Origin: Folioceros fuciformis
Taxonomy: Eukaryota > Anthocerotophyta > Anthocerotopsida > Anthocerotales
DNA: 64,000 nt
Assembly (NCBI GenBank): GCA_049999805.1
Contig: JBNGIO010006384.1
Coordinates: forward strand, 1 to 64,000
Direction of reading: 5' to 3'
The stretch's first letter is position 1. Every line of letters begins with the position of its first letter. Shown here piece by piece: positions 10,853-24,677 of this stretch. The position numbers were made by a program, and so were the translations under genes. Below the pieces are notes generated by a model that was not told where the DNA came from, made no database searches, and saw only the letters and a list, made by a program, of their open reading frames with translations.

Positions 10853-12659
10853 ATGGAAGCCCAGGCTCAGCGAAGGGGCCGTCGACTGCTCTCTTCTTGC
10901 TCTTTGCTGCTAATTCTCGGGCTTTTTTTCATGCTGTACCCATACCTGGAGTTCCGCGTCGTTACCTTGCCTCTCACCGCCTGGCAGCCCTACACTGTTG
11001 CGACCTCGAGCTCCTGCCATTCTTGTGATCAATCTTGTGATGAGCGAGTGACTAGTAATGGTTCCGATGTCTCGAACTCGCCTGGTATCTGTGACCCGCA
11101 GGATCCGGATCCCGATCCTGATCCTGTTCCTGATCCGAGTCCGTTGGAATTGGACAAATTTGCCTCACTACTGCAGATCGAAGATGAAGGGGAGGGAGTA
11201 TCCTCGCATTCGCGCACTTCATTACAGCGGGACAAGGGGAAGGTGTGCAGGGATTCTTCAGGGTAGTGTTTTGGTGTTCAGGATTTTATTTGGTGGCATC
11301 AGAGAGCTGGCTGAGGTGCTTACGAGGTGACATGGCTTTGTGATACCTGCAGCTGGTAGCGGGAGGGCCTCGTGTGGCAATCTGTCTTGTTGGTGGAGCT
11401 CGATCGTTTGAGCTTACTGGCCCAACCTTAAAAAAATACGTCCTGGATGTGTATTCTGACGCTCATGTCTTCCTCCACTCACCTGTAGACAAGGATGCCC
11501 ATAAGTTCACTGTTTTACGGGGAACGAAGAACTTGGCCGCCATTCGGCTGTTTAATCCTGCTTTAATCCCTCGTGGTCGGGTCCCTCAAGGACTGCTCAC
11601 GAGCGCCGGCTCTCCCAAGGGACTCGAGGTAAGCGAAGCGCATGAACCATAGTTGTTGCGCTTAAGCAGGACTGTCTTCCTGCTCAAGGACGTGAGTGAA
11701 TTTCTGTACTTCAATTCTTGTACTTGCTTGAGTGACACAACGAAGCAAGCGAGGCACTTCAGGCTTGAATCTAGGAGCAAGCATACCACGTTTCAAGTAG
11801 GCATTGATCCTCCCAGAAGATAGCGCAAGATTCCTGTTTGCTCATGCCTGGCACTGGATGGAATTGACAGGGCCTATTGCGGTATTTCGCTCTGGTGGAA
11901 GGTTGCATCGACATGATCAAGGAGCGTGAAAGGAAGCACAACATTACGTACGATTGGATAATGAGGACGAGGGTGGACACATTCTGGAGCAACCCCGTTC
12001 CACCGGTCAGTGCATTCTATCCTGAGGTATACACAGTGCCCCACGGATGCCAGTTCGGTGGCTTGAATGACAGGTTTGGGATGGGCACGTGGAGAACCAG
12101 TGAAGTTGCTCTGGCACGACTGAGTATGCTGCCAATTCTCCATGCCCACGGCTACTCCAAGCTCAATTCGGAGTCGGCTTTCAAAATGCAGCTCGTGGTG
12201 TCCAACATATCATACCATCTCCTGCAGTTGCCTTTCTGTGTGCTGAGCCGGAGAAAGTATGCGTGGCCTCCAACAGACTATACGAGAACCCTGCCGGTTG
12301 CCTCCATTCTGAGCACAGGACCCCTGAATGGAGCCAAATGCAGACCTTGCACTCCCAAGCTCAGGGGCAAAGCTGCGGAGGTGCTGGTGAGTAAAGCGGC
12401 ACCGCCCGAGTCCTGGTTGGGACCCTTGAACTCATCGTCCGAGTCTGAGTTGCAGCTGTGTGATGCAAGAGGAGACTGGGGCTCAAATTGGCAGTCAATC
12501 TACGATGAGGTTGTGGGTCATGATAGCTCGCCAATCAGGCGCCATTTGTACAGCAGATCAGCACGCAGTTGTGTGCGTGACATGGAGGCCTTTAAAGCCG
12601 ACTGGGAGTTTTGGGATGCCCCACCGCCCCAGGAAATTTGCGCAGCAGCAGTACAGTAG
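10853..12659 (+). CDS. DUF7796-like type II membrane protein, glycosyltransferase-like
   Basis: Three exons, 10853-11242, 11353-11628 and 11871-12659, join in phase 0. The protein has a short basic N-terminus, one membrane segment (LLLILGLFFMLYPYL, residues about 22-36) and a low-complexity stalk with repeated Asp-Pro pairs. A conserved domain follows, starting VAICLVGGARSFELTGP and containing TYDWIMRTRVDTFW, GLNDRFGMG and GAKCRPC. This matches my memory of the plant domain DUF7796, whose biochemical role is not established. A single N-terminal anchor, a stalk and an R-x-D-type motif are reminiscent of Golgi glycosyltransferases, which is inference only. The ATG at 10853 was chosen because the upstream frame has only a GTG. 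Confidence 0.75.
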
Positions 12660-14074
12660 TACATACCCTCTTATCACGTCCTCTTCCACAACAGTCCGCG
12701 CACTGTCTGTGCGTGGTCACGCAGCTAACCTCCAACATCCAGTAAGTTTAGCTTTCCGTAAAACTCCCCTTGCTGTGTGTGTGTACGAGTCTCCGATTTC
12801 GTAAGGGTACAGATAGACTACATGGCTGGTTTGTGAGGAGGGCAGAAACATTCCGTAGTCCTTGCTATGTTGAGGTGAAGAAACGTAAACAGGTTTGTTC
12901 TGCGTGATGAAATATCCGTGCAACATTGCATGTCAACAGTCCAAAGATTCCTGTTGTTCGCAGCCCTTGCTCACTGAGGATTTGAATGCGACTTAGGAAC
13001 ACCCTACGAACCAGACTGTCAGGGAAGGAAGGATGTTGAGGGCCAGCTTGAGAACCCATCAACTTCAAGAAGGTGAACGAGTGCAGTCGTTTGCCTTTCC
13101 AGCTGTGGACGAAAAAATGGCCAGGGGATGTGTGTTGTGGAATGCATTGTCTAGGTGACCGCGATTCCACTCCTGTTCTTGGGAGTCCAAGCTCATGCCT
13201 ACATGGTTTGGTTTGGAGGGCGATGGCGGTTGTGATCCTGCTCAGGGTGGCTGTTCAGTAAGGTGACCTTTTTTGGTCCTCTGTCACGTCTGTCAACTAT
13301 GCACATCTGACGATGGGTTTTTGCTCCTCATGTAAATGTAGTGGTCCCTTGGTCTTAGTAATCTGTTTCCGCACTCAAGCCGCACTCAAGCTTCGAACCC
13401 TGCAGGGCCGCTTGAAACGTCTTGGACCACCATCAACCATCCTATTGAACGCATCCACAGCCAGCTTCCCATCGCCACACAATCTGCGTAAAGTCCCCTG
13501 TGAACTACAAATTCTAGGTAGGTCTGGTGGTCGCCTGAGATTGTGCTCGATTTATCCTATTGTGAGGTGCAGCCATGAAGCTCTTGTCCTGCAGCTTCAC
13601 TGGCACACCTCGGTCACCAACCTCGAAATGCGCCCTTGTGAATTTGGCTTCATTGGCACACCTTAGTCACCAAACTGTAAACACGCGCTTGTTGTGATTT
13701 GGCTTCACTGGCTAACATTGGCACTCTAAATGCGCCCTAAGCGTGAATCTGGCTCCTCCTGCTTGTTGAGGGGCTGCTTGTTGCGACGTGAAACGCTTCG
13801 TTGCACCAGACACCAAGACTCCTCCTCGTAGTCAATGGACGGGCCGTGCATGCGGTGCGACGTCCGCGCTTCTCCCATGCCATCTTCGGATTTCTTTGGA
13901 AAGGCCGTTTTCGGTCAGCGTTCACGAAAATAGGTCGCCGCCGTGAAAGGATTTAATGCAAGCTGTGGAATCCGGGAATCAATCGCCTGGCATTGCGAGG
14001 AGGATGTAACGAGGGAGAGCTCATGCTTGACGACGTTAGAATTTGAGGAACTTGGAGCAAATCGGGCGCCTTCA
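12660..14074. other. intergenic region with degenerate tandem repeats
   Basis: No gene is supported. It holds the DUF7796-like 3' UTR and the PDK1 promoter and leader. A GTGTGTGTG run lies at 12775-12783, and a threefold degenerate repeat lies at 13590-13740. Confidence 0.5.
13590..13740. repeat. three degenerate repeats of about 50 bp
   Basis: Units start gcttcactggcacacct, gcttcattggcacacct and gcttcactggctaacat. Each continues with a gcaccaa- or gtcacc-like middle and an aatgcgccc or acgcgc segment before gtgaatttgg or gtgatttgg. They are diverged, so the array is old. Confidence 0.65.
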
Positions 14075-17000
14075 ATGGCTGCATCCCTCCCCGACTCTCG
14101 CAACAATGCCACCACGAACAAATCCTTCCGTGCTCCACAGGCGCCTTACAAACCTGGAAATTTCCGCTGGGGACAGATGTATGGTCTCGGATCTTACTCC
14201 CAGGTAATCCTCGCTTGACTCTACTGCAGCACCTCCTGTGACAAACCTGAGATTGCTTCATTCTGATGTTTTGCGGTAACCGTGTGGCCTCAGGTGTTGC
14301 GAGCAACTTTGAAGGAAACAGGGCAAGACTATGCGCTCAAGATCATGAACAAGGAGCACATATTGAGGGAGAATAAGGTTAACTATGTGAAAATGGAGAG
14401 GATGATTTTGGACTCTCTCGATCATCCTGGTGTTGTTCGACTCATGTTCACATTTCAGGATGCGAACTCTCTTTGTATCCTTGCCTGACAGCCCTCACTG
14501 GCACTCCCTTCTCATCCCTGCTATGGAGCCTCCTGTTCTTCCTTGACCAAACTACTGTAGATATGGGCATGGAATGTTGTGATGGCGGTGAGCTTTTCCG
14601 CCAGATACAGCTGGTATGCTCCACGCTGTGTTGGATTCCGTAACTCCTGAAGCAAGCAACTGTAGGAGAATCATCTGGGCCGTGATGTTTGATGACTTCT
14701 GGGTTGAGTGGATCGGGTCTTCCTTCGTCTGATGCATATTGAACGTGTAGAAAATGTTTCCCTGTCCCTTTCTGTTTTGATAGGAGTTTTGGTCCCGCAG
14801 AAAGGACGTCTGTCCCTAGACGAAGCTCGCTTCTATGCGGCTGAGCTTGTGGACGTGCTGGAGTACATTCATGAACAAGGAATAATTCACCGTGATGTGA
14901 AGGTATTTGCTGAATTTTGTCATTCTCGATTTGTACGTGTCTTCTGGCATCATGCTATCACGCTGAAATTTGGTGTGTTCTAAGCGTGCTGTCATGAGTT
15001 GGTATGCAGCCAGAAAACATACTACTTACCTCCGATGGCCATTTGAAACTTATTGATTTTGGGAGTGCTAAAATGTTGAAGCCTCTTCCAAACGGGGTCT
15101 TTGTGCAGAGTGACGGTATCTCTTTTGCACAGTTCTTGTGCTAGTTCAACATTTGCTAAAGGGTCTCGTCTAAGTGCTTGGCCTTGTGTGGTTCAGATGC
15201 GAAGCCTAAAGGCACCTTTGTTGGTACAGCTGAGTATGTGTCTCCGGAGGTCCTGAATTCCCATCCAGTGACTCTTGGGTATGCCCTCCACCTCTTGACA
15301 CAATGTATATGTATCTCAAAATGTGGGCTGTGCATGCTGCTAAGTCTGGTTTCCCACTCTTGGACAGAGCGGATTTATGGGCTTTGGGTTGTGTCATCTA
15401 CATAATGCTTGAAGGCAAGGCACCCTTTAAAGCAGCCAGCGAGTATTTGTGCTTCCAAAAAGTAATGGCCAGGCAATTTGACATGCCCCCCCACTTCCCG
15501 CCTACTGCAATGGACTTAATCAATCGCCTACTGGTAATGCCTACTATTTAGTGCAACGTCACTCCGTGAACACGTTTGTCCCTTCGCTCGGACAGAAGTC
15601 ATTCTCAGCTAATAACTTCATTCTGGTCATCATTCTCAATAGGATCTCGTGCCAGAGAAGAGACCCGGAGCAGGGCCTCTTGGCTATGCAGGTCTAAAGA
15701 GCCATCCATTCTTCCATGGAATCGATTGGTCAAGAGTGAGGGAAGCAACACCACCAGTGCTTTCAAAGGTTCCAAAAGCTGTTCTATTCAGTAATATGTC
15801 TTTGCCATGCGACTTGAAAATGGTGCAGCAACAAGCTAGTAGCTTGAATTGCTTTGCTTGGTGTTTGACAGGATGATGTGTCCAAAGGGCTTGACGAGGA
15901 GTTTACAGACGATGAATTCATTGATGATGCAATTCATGTTTCCGAGTGGGAGGCTGCGCTCATGGGAGTGGGCAGACGGATTGAACCAGCAGATTTGGCA
16001 GCGTCACCAAGTTCGTCTGTGAGCCAGGGCTCTAATGCTAGTTCCGACAAAGGGGCAATTTTTGGGCCACGTCCAGTGTCTACTCCTGAATCGCTGTACA
16101 AGGATGCGAGTCAAGGCCCTAATGCTAGTTCCGGCGAAGGGGCTGGTTATCGGCCACATTCAAGCGCTACTCCTGAGTTGCTGTACAACGATGCAGTTTC
16201 AGAAATAGCGGGTCGCTTGAAGGCTATCCCCCCTTTTGCTGGAGATGGGGGCACATCTGCTTACCGCTTTTCATCAACAAATTCACGTCTTCAGAAGGGG
16301 TGCACAATATCGGACGATTGTCACGAGCCTCACTGGTAAATTGCCTACGGCCCTCGTACATGCTTTGTTGATCACCATGCGGGTTAATGGCCAGCCACCT
16401 AGTTTGTTCATGGCTCAGAGCTCTAGTCTATGTTTGCTACTAAGACGGCATTTTTCTCTTTTTGCACCAGATCTCCTGATGTGACTATCCTCTGCCTCCT
16501 CCTCTCAGGCAGGACTTCCTCAGTCCTGGTGAGACACTAATTGCAACATCGCTGGTGAAAAAGCACCGAGGATTCTCCACTAAGAAAAGACAGCTGATGC
16601 TCACAGACAAGCCAAGGTTGTTTTATGTGGACCCAGTGAAGATGATACAGATGGGAGAGATAGAGTGGTCGGCTAATCTCAGTCTGCGGGTTGAAAACGC
16701 TTTCAAGTTCTCGATTCGTACAGTAAGTGGATCTCCTTCACAGGTGCTGTCCAGATGGCAGTTACAAGGTCAGGTGTCCTGCTTGCATCTCCGACACCCG
16801 GTGTACATGGTGCTTGTGCGAAATGTACCCACGTATTAATGGAAAAGCAGGTGTGCTAGAGGTGGGAAAACTGGCAGCAAGGGTTATCTCAGTATGGGAT
16901 TGCATGAGCGTCAATGGCCCCCTGTTGTAGGACCATGAATTCACTACAAATCAGTTGGAAGGATAGAATGAGAGCTGGCTTCCGTTGGTTGCAGCCGAAT

Positions 17001-17096
17001 GGGAGGTACAACTTAGAAGAGCTCAAGGGGCAGGCTTGGCAGTGGAAGCAGGCCATCGACGACCTTCAACGGCAGCAGTGCGAGCTGTGCAAGTAG
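14075..17096 (+). CDS. PDK1: 3-phosphoinositide-dependent protein kinase 1
   Basis: The product is the AGC-family master kinase that phosphorylates the activation loop of other AGC kinases, with a lipid-binding PH domain. At least eleven exons fit: 14075-14203, 14294-14474, 14561-14613, 14801-14902, 15010-15115, 15197-15278, 15368-15534, one from 15643, one from about 15872 to 16337, one ending at 16722, and 16995-17096. Kinase motifs are [14 protein letters not shown] (ATP lysine), [29 protein letters not shown] and RPGAG. The PH part includes WQDFLSPGE and RLFYVDP and ends with a helix around QWKQAIDDL. All catalytic residues are present. The linker between kinase and PH domain is acidic (about 150 residues) and carries an internal duplication. 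The exact border of the exon starting at 15643 is uncertain. Confidence 0.92.
15872..16337 (+). other. PDK1 acidic linker exon with internal duplication
   Basis: The exon encodes an acidic start ([12 protein letters not shown]) and then two near copies of a 29-residue unit. The first begins [12 protein letters not shown] and ends [10 protein letters not shown]; the second begins [12 protein letters not shown] and ends [10 protein letters not shown]. The linker between kinase and PH domains is poorly conserved in the family, so this could be lineage-specific. Confidence 0.8.
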
Positions 17097-18213
17097 GTCG
17101 CAGGTTTTTTGCAGTCCTTTATTGTCATGAGCATATATGGTCGGTCAGGTAGTTTGTTCTTACTGGAGGCCATCCTGCCCAGTGAACAGCTGTTTTTGGG
17201 CTTCCGGACCCGAGGAAGAGGCGATGAGCTGCGTGGCCCGTGAATCATCTAGTTAATGGACTTAGAACGGACATTAGTTCCAGTTAATTGTAATTCAAAT
17301 AATGTCTACGAGAATCAGTTACCGAATACCACCCACCAAGCTTCCTCCGCAACCAAGAAACCTGAAACGAAAGGATAAAAAGGCCACCGGCGTCGTACCC
17401 TATCGACACGTGCCCCTCAGTCATCACAAATTTTCCCGCAGTTGCCCACGTTATCCCCAAGGCTTGAAAATATCGAGGACGTGAAGCATCTCGGCACATC
17501 TTCTTTTAACTGGTAGCTACCGTCGCACGTGTCAGTTTGGGTCATGGATATGTCCGATACATCCAAGTTTGGCCGTGGAGCATTCCTTTTCAAGTTTTCC
17601 ACCTCTACCGATATTTCATGTGTTGGTGCGCAGCCATCAGACTTGCCTGCAAAGTTCTCACATGCAGGAAGAAAATGCGGTCTTACCGCTCCAAGTATTC
17701 TAAGCAAAAGAAACAGTCATTTGAATCCAAGCATTCGTCCTCCTCGTCTCAATCACCCACCCCTTCTTCTTCCGCAGAGGAAGACGACGAGGAAGAAGGC
17801 GACGAATCCGAAGAAGAGGGAGAGGAAAATCAAGGATAGAAGCATATCTCATCTGTGACCGCAACTGGGATCCATTAAGAGAAGGAGGGGCAGAAACAGA
17901 AACACCTGGTGGACGCTGAAGTGGAGGAAATTAGCACATTGAGACGGACGGGATGATAAAGTAAATGAACTTTTGTGCTTCTAGGTTGTGCGAATCTCGA
18001 TTCCACATTATCCAGATTCTGGAAACGCAAAGCGGACAGGTGAGAGAAATTGATATTTGTATTCCGGTTACCATCCTTTCGTGCTGAACCGTTTATACAG
18101 CACACTGATGTGACTGCAGTCCTGCGCACCAATTGCGAGCTGTAAGGCCACACCATCTCTCCCGTCGCATTTCACATACCCTCTCCGCCTCCTGCTTCCA
18201 ACCCTCCGACACC
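17097..18213. other. intergenic region between PDK1 and TPI
   Basis: A G-box CACGTG lies at 17407-17412 and a second at 17526-17531 (context gcacgtgtcag, ABRE-like). A small low-complexity frame lies at 17675-17839 and is listed separately. No further gene is visible. Confidence 0.5.
17675..17839 (+). CDS. small low-complexity ORF, doubtful
   Basis: A 54-codon frame starts ATG CGG at 17675. It encodes a Lys/Arg/Tyr/Ser-rich start (MRSYRSKYSK), a Ser-Pro stretch and a Glu/Asp tail. An acceptor-like tgcag lies just upstream at about 17665, so it could be the last exon of a small gene. No family is recognised and composition alone could explain it. Confidence 0.2.
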   Translation: MRSYRSKYSKQKKQSFESKHSSSSSQSPTPSSSAEEDDEEEGDESEEEGEENQG

Positions 18214-19899
<1,686 letters not shown>

Positions 19900-20229
19900 G
19901 GAATTCAACGAACCATGATAGGAGTGTAGATTGTGTTGCATTTCGGGCAGCTAGTTTTGAAAACAGCCTGTGACAGGCAAACTTTGACGCTCTTATGGGA
20001 AAATGACATTTCAAGCTGAAGTATGACTTCGTTTAGCGAAAGCACGGTACATGCAAAAAGTATTACTTCAATTCAATTTAAATCGTAAACGAACAGTATG
20101 TGTACCCGGGACGGCACACACCGCAAGTCTTGGGCAGTGGAGCAACTTGCCTTTTCACTAGTACCCGTAAAGATTGAGTCTATAACCTACACAACCGGGC
20201 CTTACCAAAAACGCAGCCGTCCACAGACC
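19900..20229. other. convergent intergenic region
   Basis: 330 bp between the TPI stop and the Acinus stop, which face each other. It should hold both 3' UTRs. Nothing else is visible. Confidence 0.5.
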
Positions 20230-23200
20230 CTACACTCTAACTGGTGGCTTGTTAATCGCAGCCTTGCTCGGAGAAGCCACCTTCGCGGCGATTTGCTCGT
20301 CCGTGAGAGGCAAGTAATAGATATGCGGCTTTGCCCTGGTTTTCTTGAACAAATCATCCAACGTCGGTACAGGCTCTGGCTCTGTCACATCGGCAACAAA
20401 CACTCACAGTGCAGTCAGTCACCCACAACCAGCAATCTTCCGCTCAAAAGAACTGCACCGCAGGGCAGATTGACTTTACGATACACAGCGCCTCCTACCT
20501 CTCTTCGGTGGCAAGCTTGGCTTCTCCCTGGGAAGAACCCCTGCAGGAGAAGGGTGACTTGTGACAGTTGTTGCAGCGGGTGGCGGATGAGTCACTGTCG
20601 GAGAGGGGCCACCAGCACCTGACACATTGTTCCCCGTTGGCCCACGAGGCGTTGTGACTGGAGTAACAGCAGACTTTTCAATTGGGCCTTCGGTCCTCCG
20701 CTTCACTTCTTCAGGCTCCACAAAGTCAGCAATAAGTAGCTTGCCACCATGAGGAGGCCACTGCAGGTTGTAAACTGCATCCCGGGTTGCAACAGCTTCC
20801 TCTACTGACGAGTACTGATTTTCACCAAGAAAACACAGATGAAATTAAACCCACGAAGTACAGAATAAACTGCACGGCGACTACTAATTCCTCCCACAAA
20901 ATCCGCAACACACCGATCCACAGGAGACTATCAAAAGGTTCAGAAATTCCAAGCAAACCAAGGAATAGATAGCGTTCACGCTCATCTTTGTATGGGTGGA
21001 AAAACATACAGTGACATAGCAGTGAGTTTTGATGTGATCCATCCACAGGTCCTTTATTGTTCCAGTCTGAGACAATAAATCTCGGACCGCCTTGAGAGTA
21101 AAAGGTCGCAAGAATCTGTCTATCTTCAATGATGTTGTCACCGGCTTTGCTGAGGGAGGGACTGTTAACAGGAACATGTCAAGAGAGCTGGAACTTGAAT
21201 TAGCAGAGACTGGTCACATTCAACACATACCGCGTCAAGACATAAAACTCACCTACGCGTTGCTTTGGGCCTTCCCCATTTACAGGCGCATCGGGTTTGG
21301 TGGGTCTTGCAGCCGGAGCCCTCTCAGAGGCAGTTACCTTAACATTGGTGGACGCGGGGACTACACTAGGAACAGGAGTAGGCGAGCCTGGAGGGCCTGA
21401 GGAATGAGCATCTCGAGCTTCCGTTGGAATGACATCCTTGACAACATCCCCTGAAACCACTTTTGGAGCAACTTTGACGTCATCAACAACACTCTTCCCA
21501 GAGTTCCATCGACGTTGCCGCTTCATTGGCTCTGACTGCGCCAGATCCAAATCTGTGCATCACACAACATTTGATTCGCTTCGGCAAAACATCACAAAAT
21601 TTAACAAACCAGCCAGATACCACACAGATTAACCAGAAAAACCACGGTACCTCCATCCTTTCTTTTTGTACCAGCCAAAGCATCTGTGTCAATGTCCATG
21701 AGTCGCATATCCTTCCCCTTCTCATTATCCTCAACCTCAACTGCTTCTCCTTTTCCTCGCTGCTCCACACTTGAGTTGAACATTCGAGACCTTTCACTTG
21801 AATCATCCCTTTCCCGGTGCCCTTCTCTGCTATGCCGCACATCTGCCCTATCCCTACGACTAGCCCTCTGCCTCTCCTCATCGAATTTCTGATTGAGACC
21901 TATAGGCTCCCTTCTCAGCTCATCATCACGCCTACCAGTAGCACCAATAGCATCCCTCCTACTATCCCTCTCATACCTGTGTCTGTCTTCACCACCCTTC
22001 GAGTAAGAACCCCCAAACTCCCGTCTCTGGTCGTATCGGTGCCTATCATCATGAGGCCGACCACCTGGCTCCCTCTTAAAACCCCTGTCATGCCTCCTTT
22101 CTGAGCGGAGTTCTTCTACCTTTGCCCTCGGTGGCTCGGCACTTCTGCCCTCCTTCACTTCCTTCATGGTTGAATGTGTATTTTTCTCTTCCAAGTCCCG
22201 AGGTTCGTCTGATTCACTGCTCCCTTTCCCGAACCCTGAGCTGAGGACTCCTGGTTCCCCTGGTATGACTTCAGGCAATAACAATTCAGTTGGTACAGCC
22301 TCATCCAGTTCCACAGGCTTCTCAGATGCTGAAACAATTTGTACAGCTGGTTCAGCTGTGGTCTCGGTCGCCTCTGTCATTTGCTCATCCTGGCCAGGAA
22401 GAGGCTCATCCGCATTTCGCACAACCTCGAGTACGGTCTCCGTCACTATTTCTGTCACAGTCTTTGTCTCAACCTCGACCTCAACCATTGGCTCATCCTC
22501 ATCACCTGCAATGGAGTCAGTCTGAACTACTTCCACAGTTTCAACATGCACATCGGCCTGATTCACAATCACATCGGTTGCATCGGCCACAAGTTCCTCA
22601 ACCTGCTTTTCGGAAGAGCTATATATCTCCGCAGATCCTTCTGGTACAGATTCAGCGACTCCTTCAGTTCCCCTAGTTAGAACCTCCACCTTGGTCTCAA
22701 GATCCTCTTTGGTCTCAGGGTCCTCCTTGGTCTCAGGTCCCTCCTTAGTCTCAGGCTCCTCCTTGGTCTCAGGCCCCTCCTTAGTCTCAGGTTCAACAGC
22801 CTCAGTCATGACCTCTTCTATGACCTCGGTCCTGACTTCTTCCACAACCTTGGTTGTGACCTCTGACACAGGCTCAGCTTCAACAGGTATAGATTCAAAA
22901 TTATCAGATTTTGGAGATGTGAGCTCTTCTTCTGTCAGCGTCACAGGTGGTACAGAAGACGTCTCAATGTCAGACTGTTCCACTGCATAGATTTGAACAA
23001 CATTTGTCTCTCCTTGGACCTCGGGCACATGATCTTCTCCCAAGCCATGGTTAACCTCTGCCGTGTGTTCTGCATTTGCATCACTATTAGCAACCTCTGG
23101 AACCTCAGATAAACTCTCATGAAGTGAAACTTCAATCCCCCCAGGATAGGGCGAAGGTACAGAATTAACCTTAGGTGTGGAGTCCGGAAGAGTTTCTGGT

Positions 23201-23673
23201 TCAACGGCATGCTCAATAGTCTCGGCTTCCGAATCCGTGGTTTGGATGGCTTCCTTAGGCCCCAGGTCAGGCTCTTTAGACTCAATCTGAACCTCCTTGG
23301 GTGCCAGATTCAGGTCGGGAGGAAAAGAATCTGCTGCTCCCACAGCATGGAAGGGAGAACCAGGCCCTCCTGAGGGGACATCATACACGGGCGGCAAAGG
23401 CTGAGCGGCGGGGGAGGCAGGGGCAGGCTTTCGCTCAACTACAGGGTCGGGTTCTACGAAGGTCTCTGCCTCAGCTTCCCTTACAGTCTCAGCAGAAGCT
23501 CCCGAGTGACGTTGCTCTTGCAACTCCTTATGTATAGCCTCGTCAAGCCTCTCTATCAACTCCCTTTTCAAGCCTTTAGACTGCAGTCCTCGTCGCCTCA
23601 GCTCATCCCTTAACTCCGATACTTTCAACTGCTCCGGAGTCCGATTCCCATACGCCGGTAATGCAGTTGACAT
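20230..23673 (-). CDS. Acinus-like SAP/RRM protein of the ASAP/PSAP splicing complex
   Basis: The product is predicted to be the nuclear scaffold that joins RNPS1/SR45 and SAP18 and acts in alternative splicing. Domains in order: an N-terminal SAP DNA/RNA-binding helix pair (LKVSELRDELRRRGLQSKG), a very long acidic, valine-rich disordered region with repeats, an Arg/Asp/Glu-rich stretch with many RD and RE pairs, an RRM-like fold (the LRPFTLKAVRDLLSQTG block, then GKLLIADFV), and the C-terminal RSB motif (LDDLFKKTRAKPHIYYLPL) that binds RNPS1/SR45 and SAP18. The ATG at 23673 is the first ATG; the frame extends to 23697 only through a GTG. The first exon is about 2 kb; at least four smaller exons follow. 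The C-terminal stop is at 20230-20232. Confidence 0.88.
22690..22800 (-). repeat. ETKE-xP coding repeat in Acinus
   Basis: Six imperfect 18-bp units encode ETKEGP, ETKEEP, ETKEGP, ETKEDP, ETKEDL and ETKVEV. At the DNA level the units alternate ggtctcaggctcctcctt and close variants. The repeat lies in the disordered acidic region and does not break the frame. Confidence 0.9.
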
Positions 23674-24677
23674 TGCTCCCGTCAACTCTGCGAGCACCAG
23701 AATAGATTTAGCCTACGACTCCACACGTAACCACACCTCGCAGACGCCTACCAGCCTGTGCCGGAGTCCAAACCCCGAATCGTGCCTAGCTCAGCAAAGA
23801 GCAGAATGTTGCTGCAAACTGCACTCAACACGAGAAGAGCAGAGCCAAGTAGACAGGTATACCCAAACCCTAACAGACTCTTCCTCCTTCAGAAAGCACC
23901 CCGCAGGAAGAACACGAGGCAGCAACCGATGCTCTTCCCTGCTTCCGGTCCACTTCGCCGTGCACAGAGCACTGGCTGCGGCATAGCACTTTCATTACAC
24001 ACCAACTCCACTCCTTGCCACAGAAGTCCTTTGACCCACCACAAGAACCTCAGAAACGGCAAGACAACGTGTCCAGAGCGCTGAAACCTTGTCTTTCCGC
24101 AACGGGGATTCTTCCCGTATGCTGGAAGCCGAAACCTACCTTCGACCGACCTGCAAACTTACATTCAACGTTCGCGGTCCCGCAAATGCATGCAGACGGA
24201 CACCCTAGGCGCTCCACACCGTTCGTCCTCGGCTCCTTGCCTGGTTCACCACTCTTCAAACTGCTCATACACCGCAGCAGATCGGTGCGAAGCTCACAAT
24301 AATGCGCTCGACAGCTCGGCCCCGTGACGGACCCAACCGTCACAACGATGAAACTGCAAGCCGCAAGCGAGATGCGTAGCGAGCTGTGAACGCGACGCGA
24401 TGCGACACCCGCCGCACCTTCCTTTCAGCTTCCCGATCGTGGCCCCGGATCACCGGCAGGAGCTCAGACCGACAGCGATGGCAGCACCAACAAAACCCTC
24501 CAGGATGCGTATGGGCGAAGGAAAAGTTATGCACGGAAAGCGCGGTGCGCGAAACCTAAACGTATTTGCTGGCGCGCAAGACCGCGCGGCGGCGCGCACG
24601 GTTCACCGCGCGGTGGCACCCAAAGTCTCCTGGTCGGGAAGGCCCCGATGAGGCTCTTGTATTGTACACTGGACCGT
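23674..24677. other. intergenic region between IRE1 and Acinus (both minus)
   Basis: About 1 kb holding the IRE1 3' UTR and the Acinus promoter and leader. The part at 24540-24640 is very GC-rich, with repeated gcgcg motifs. No gene is supported. Confidence 0.5.
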
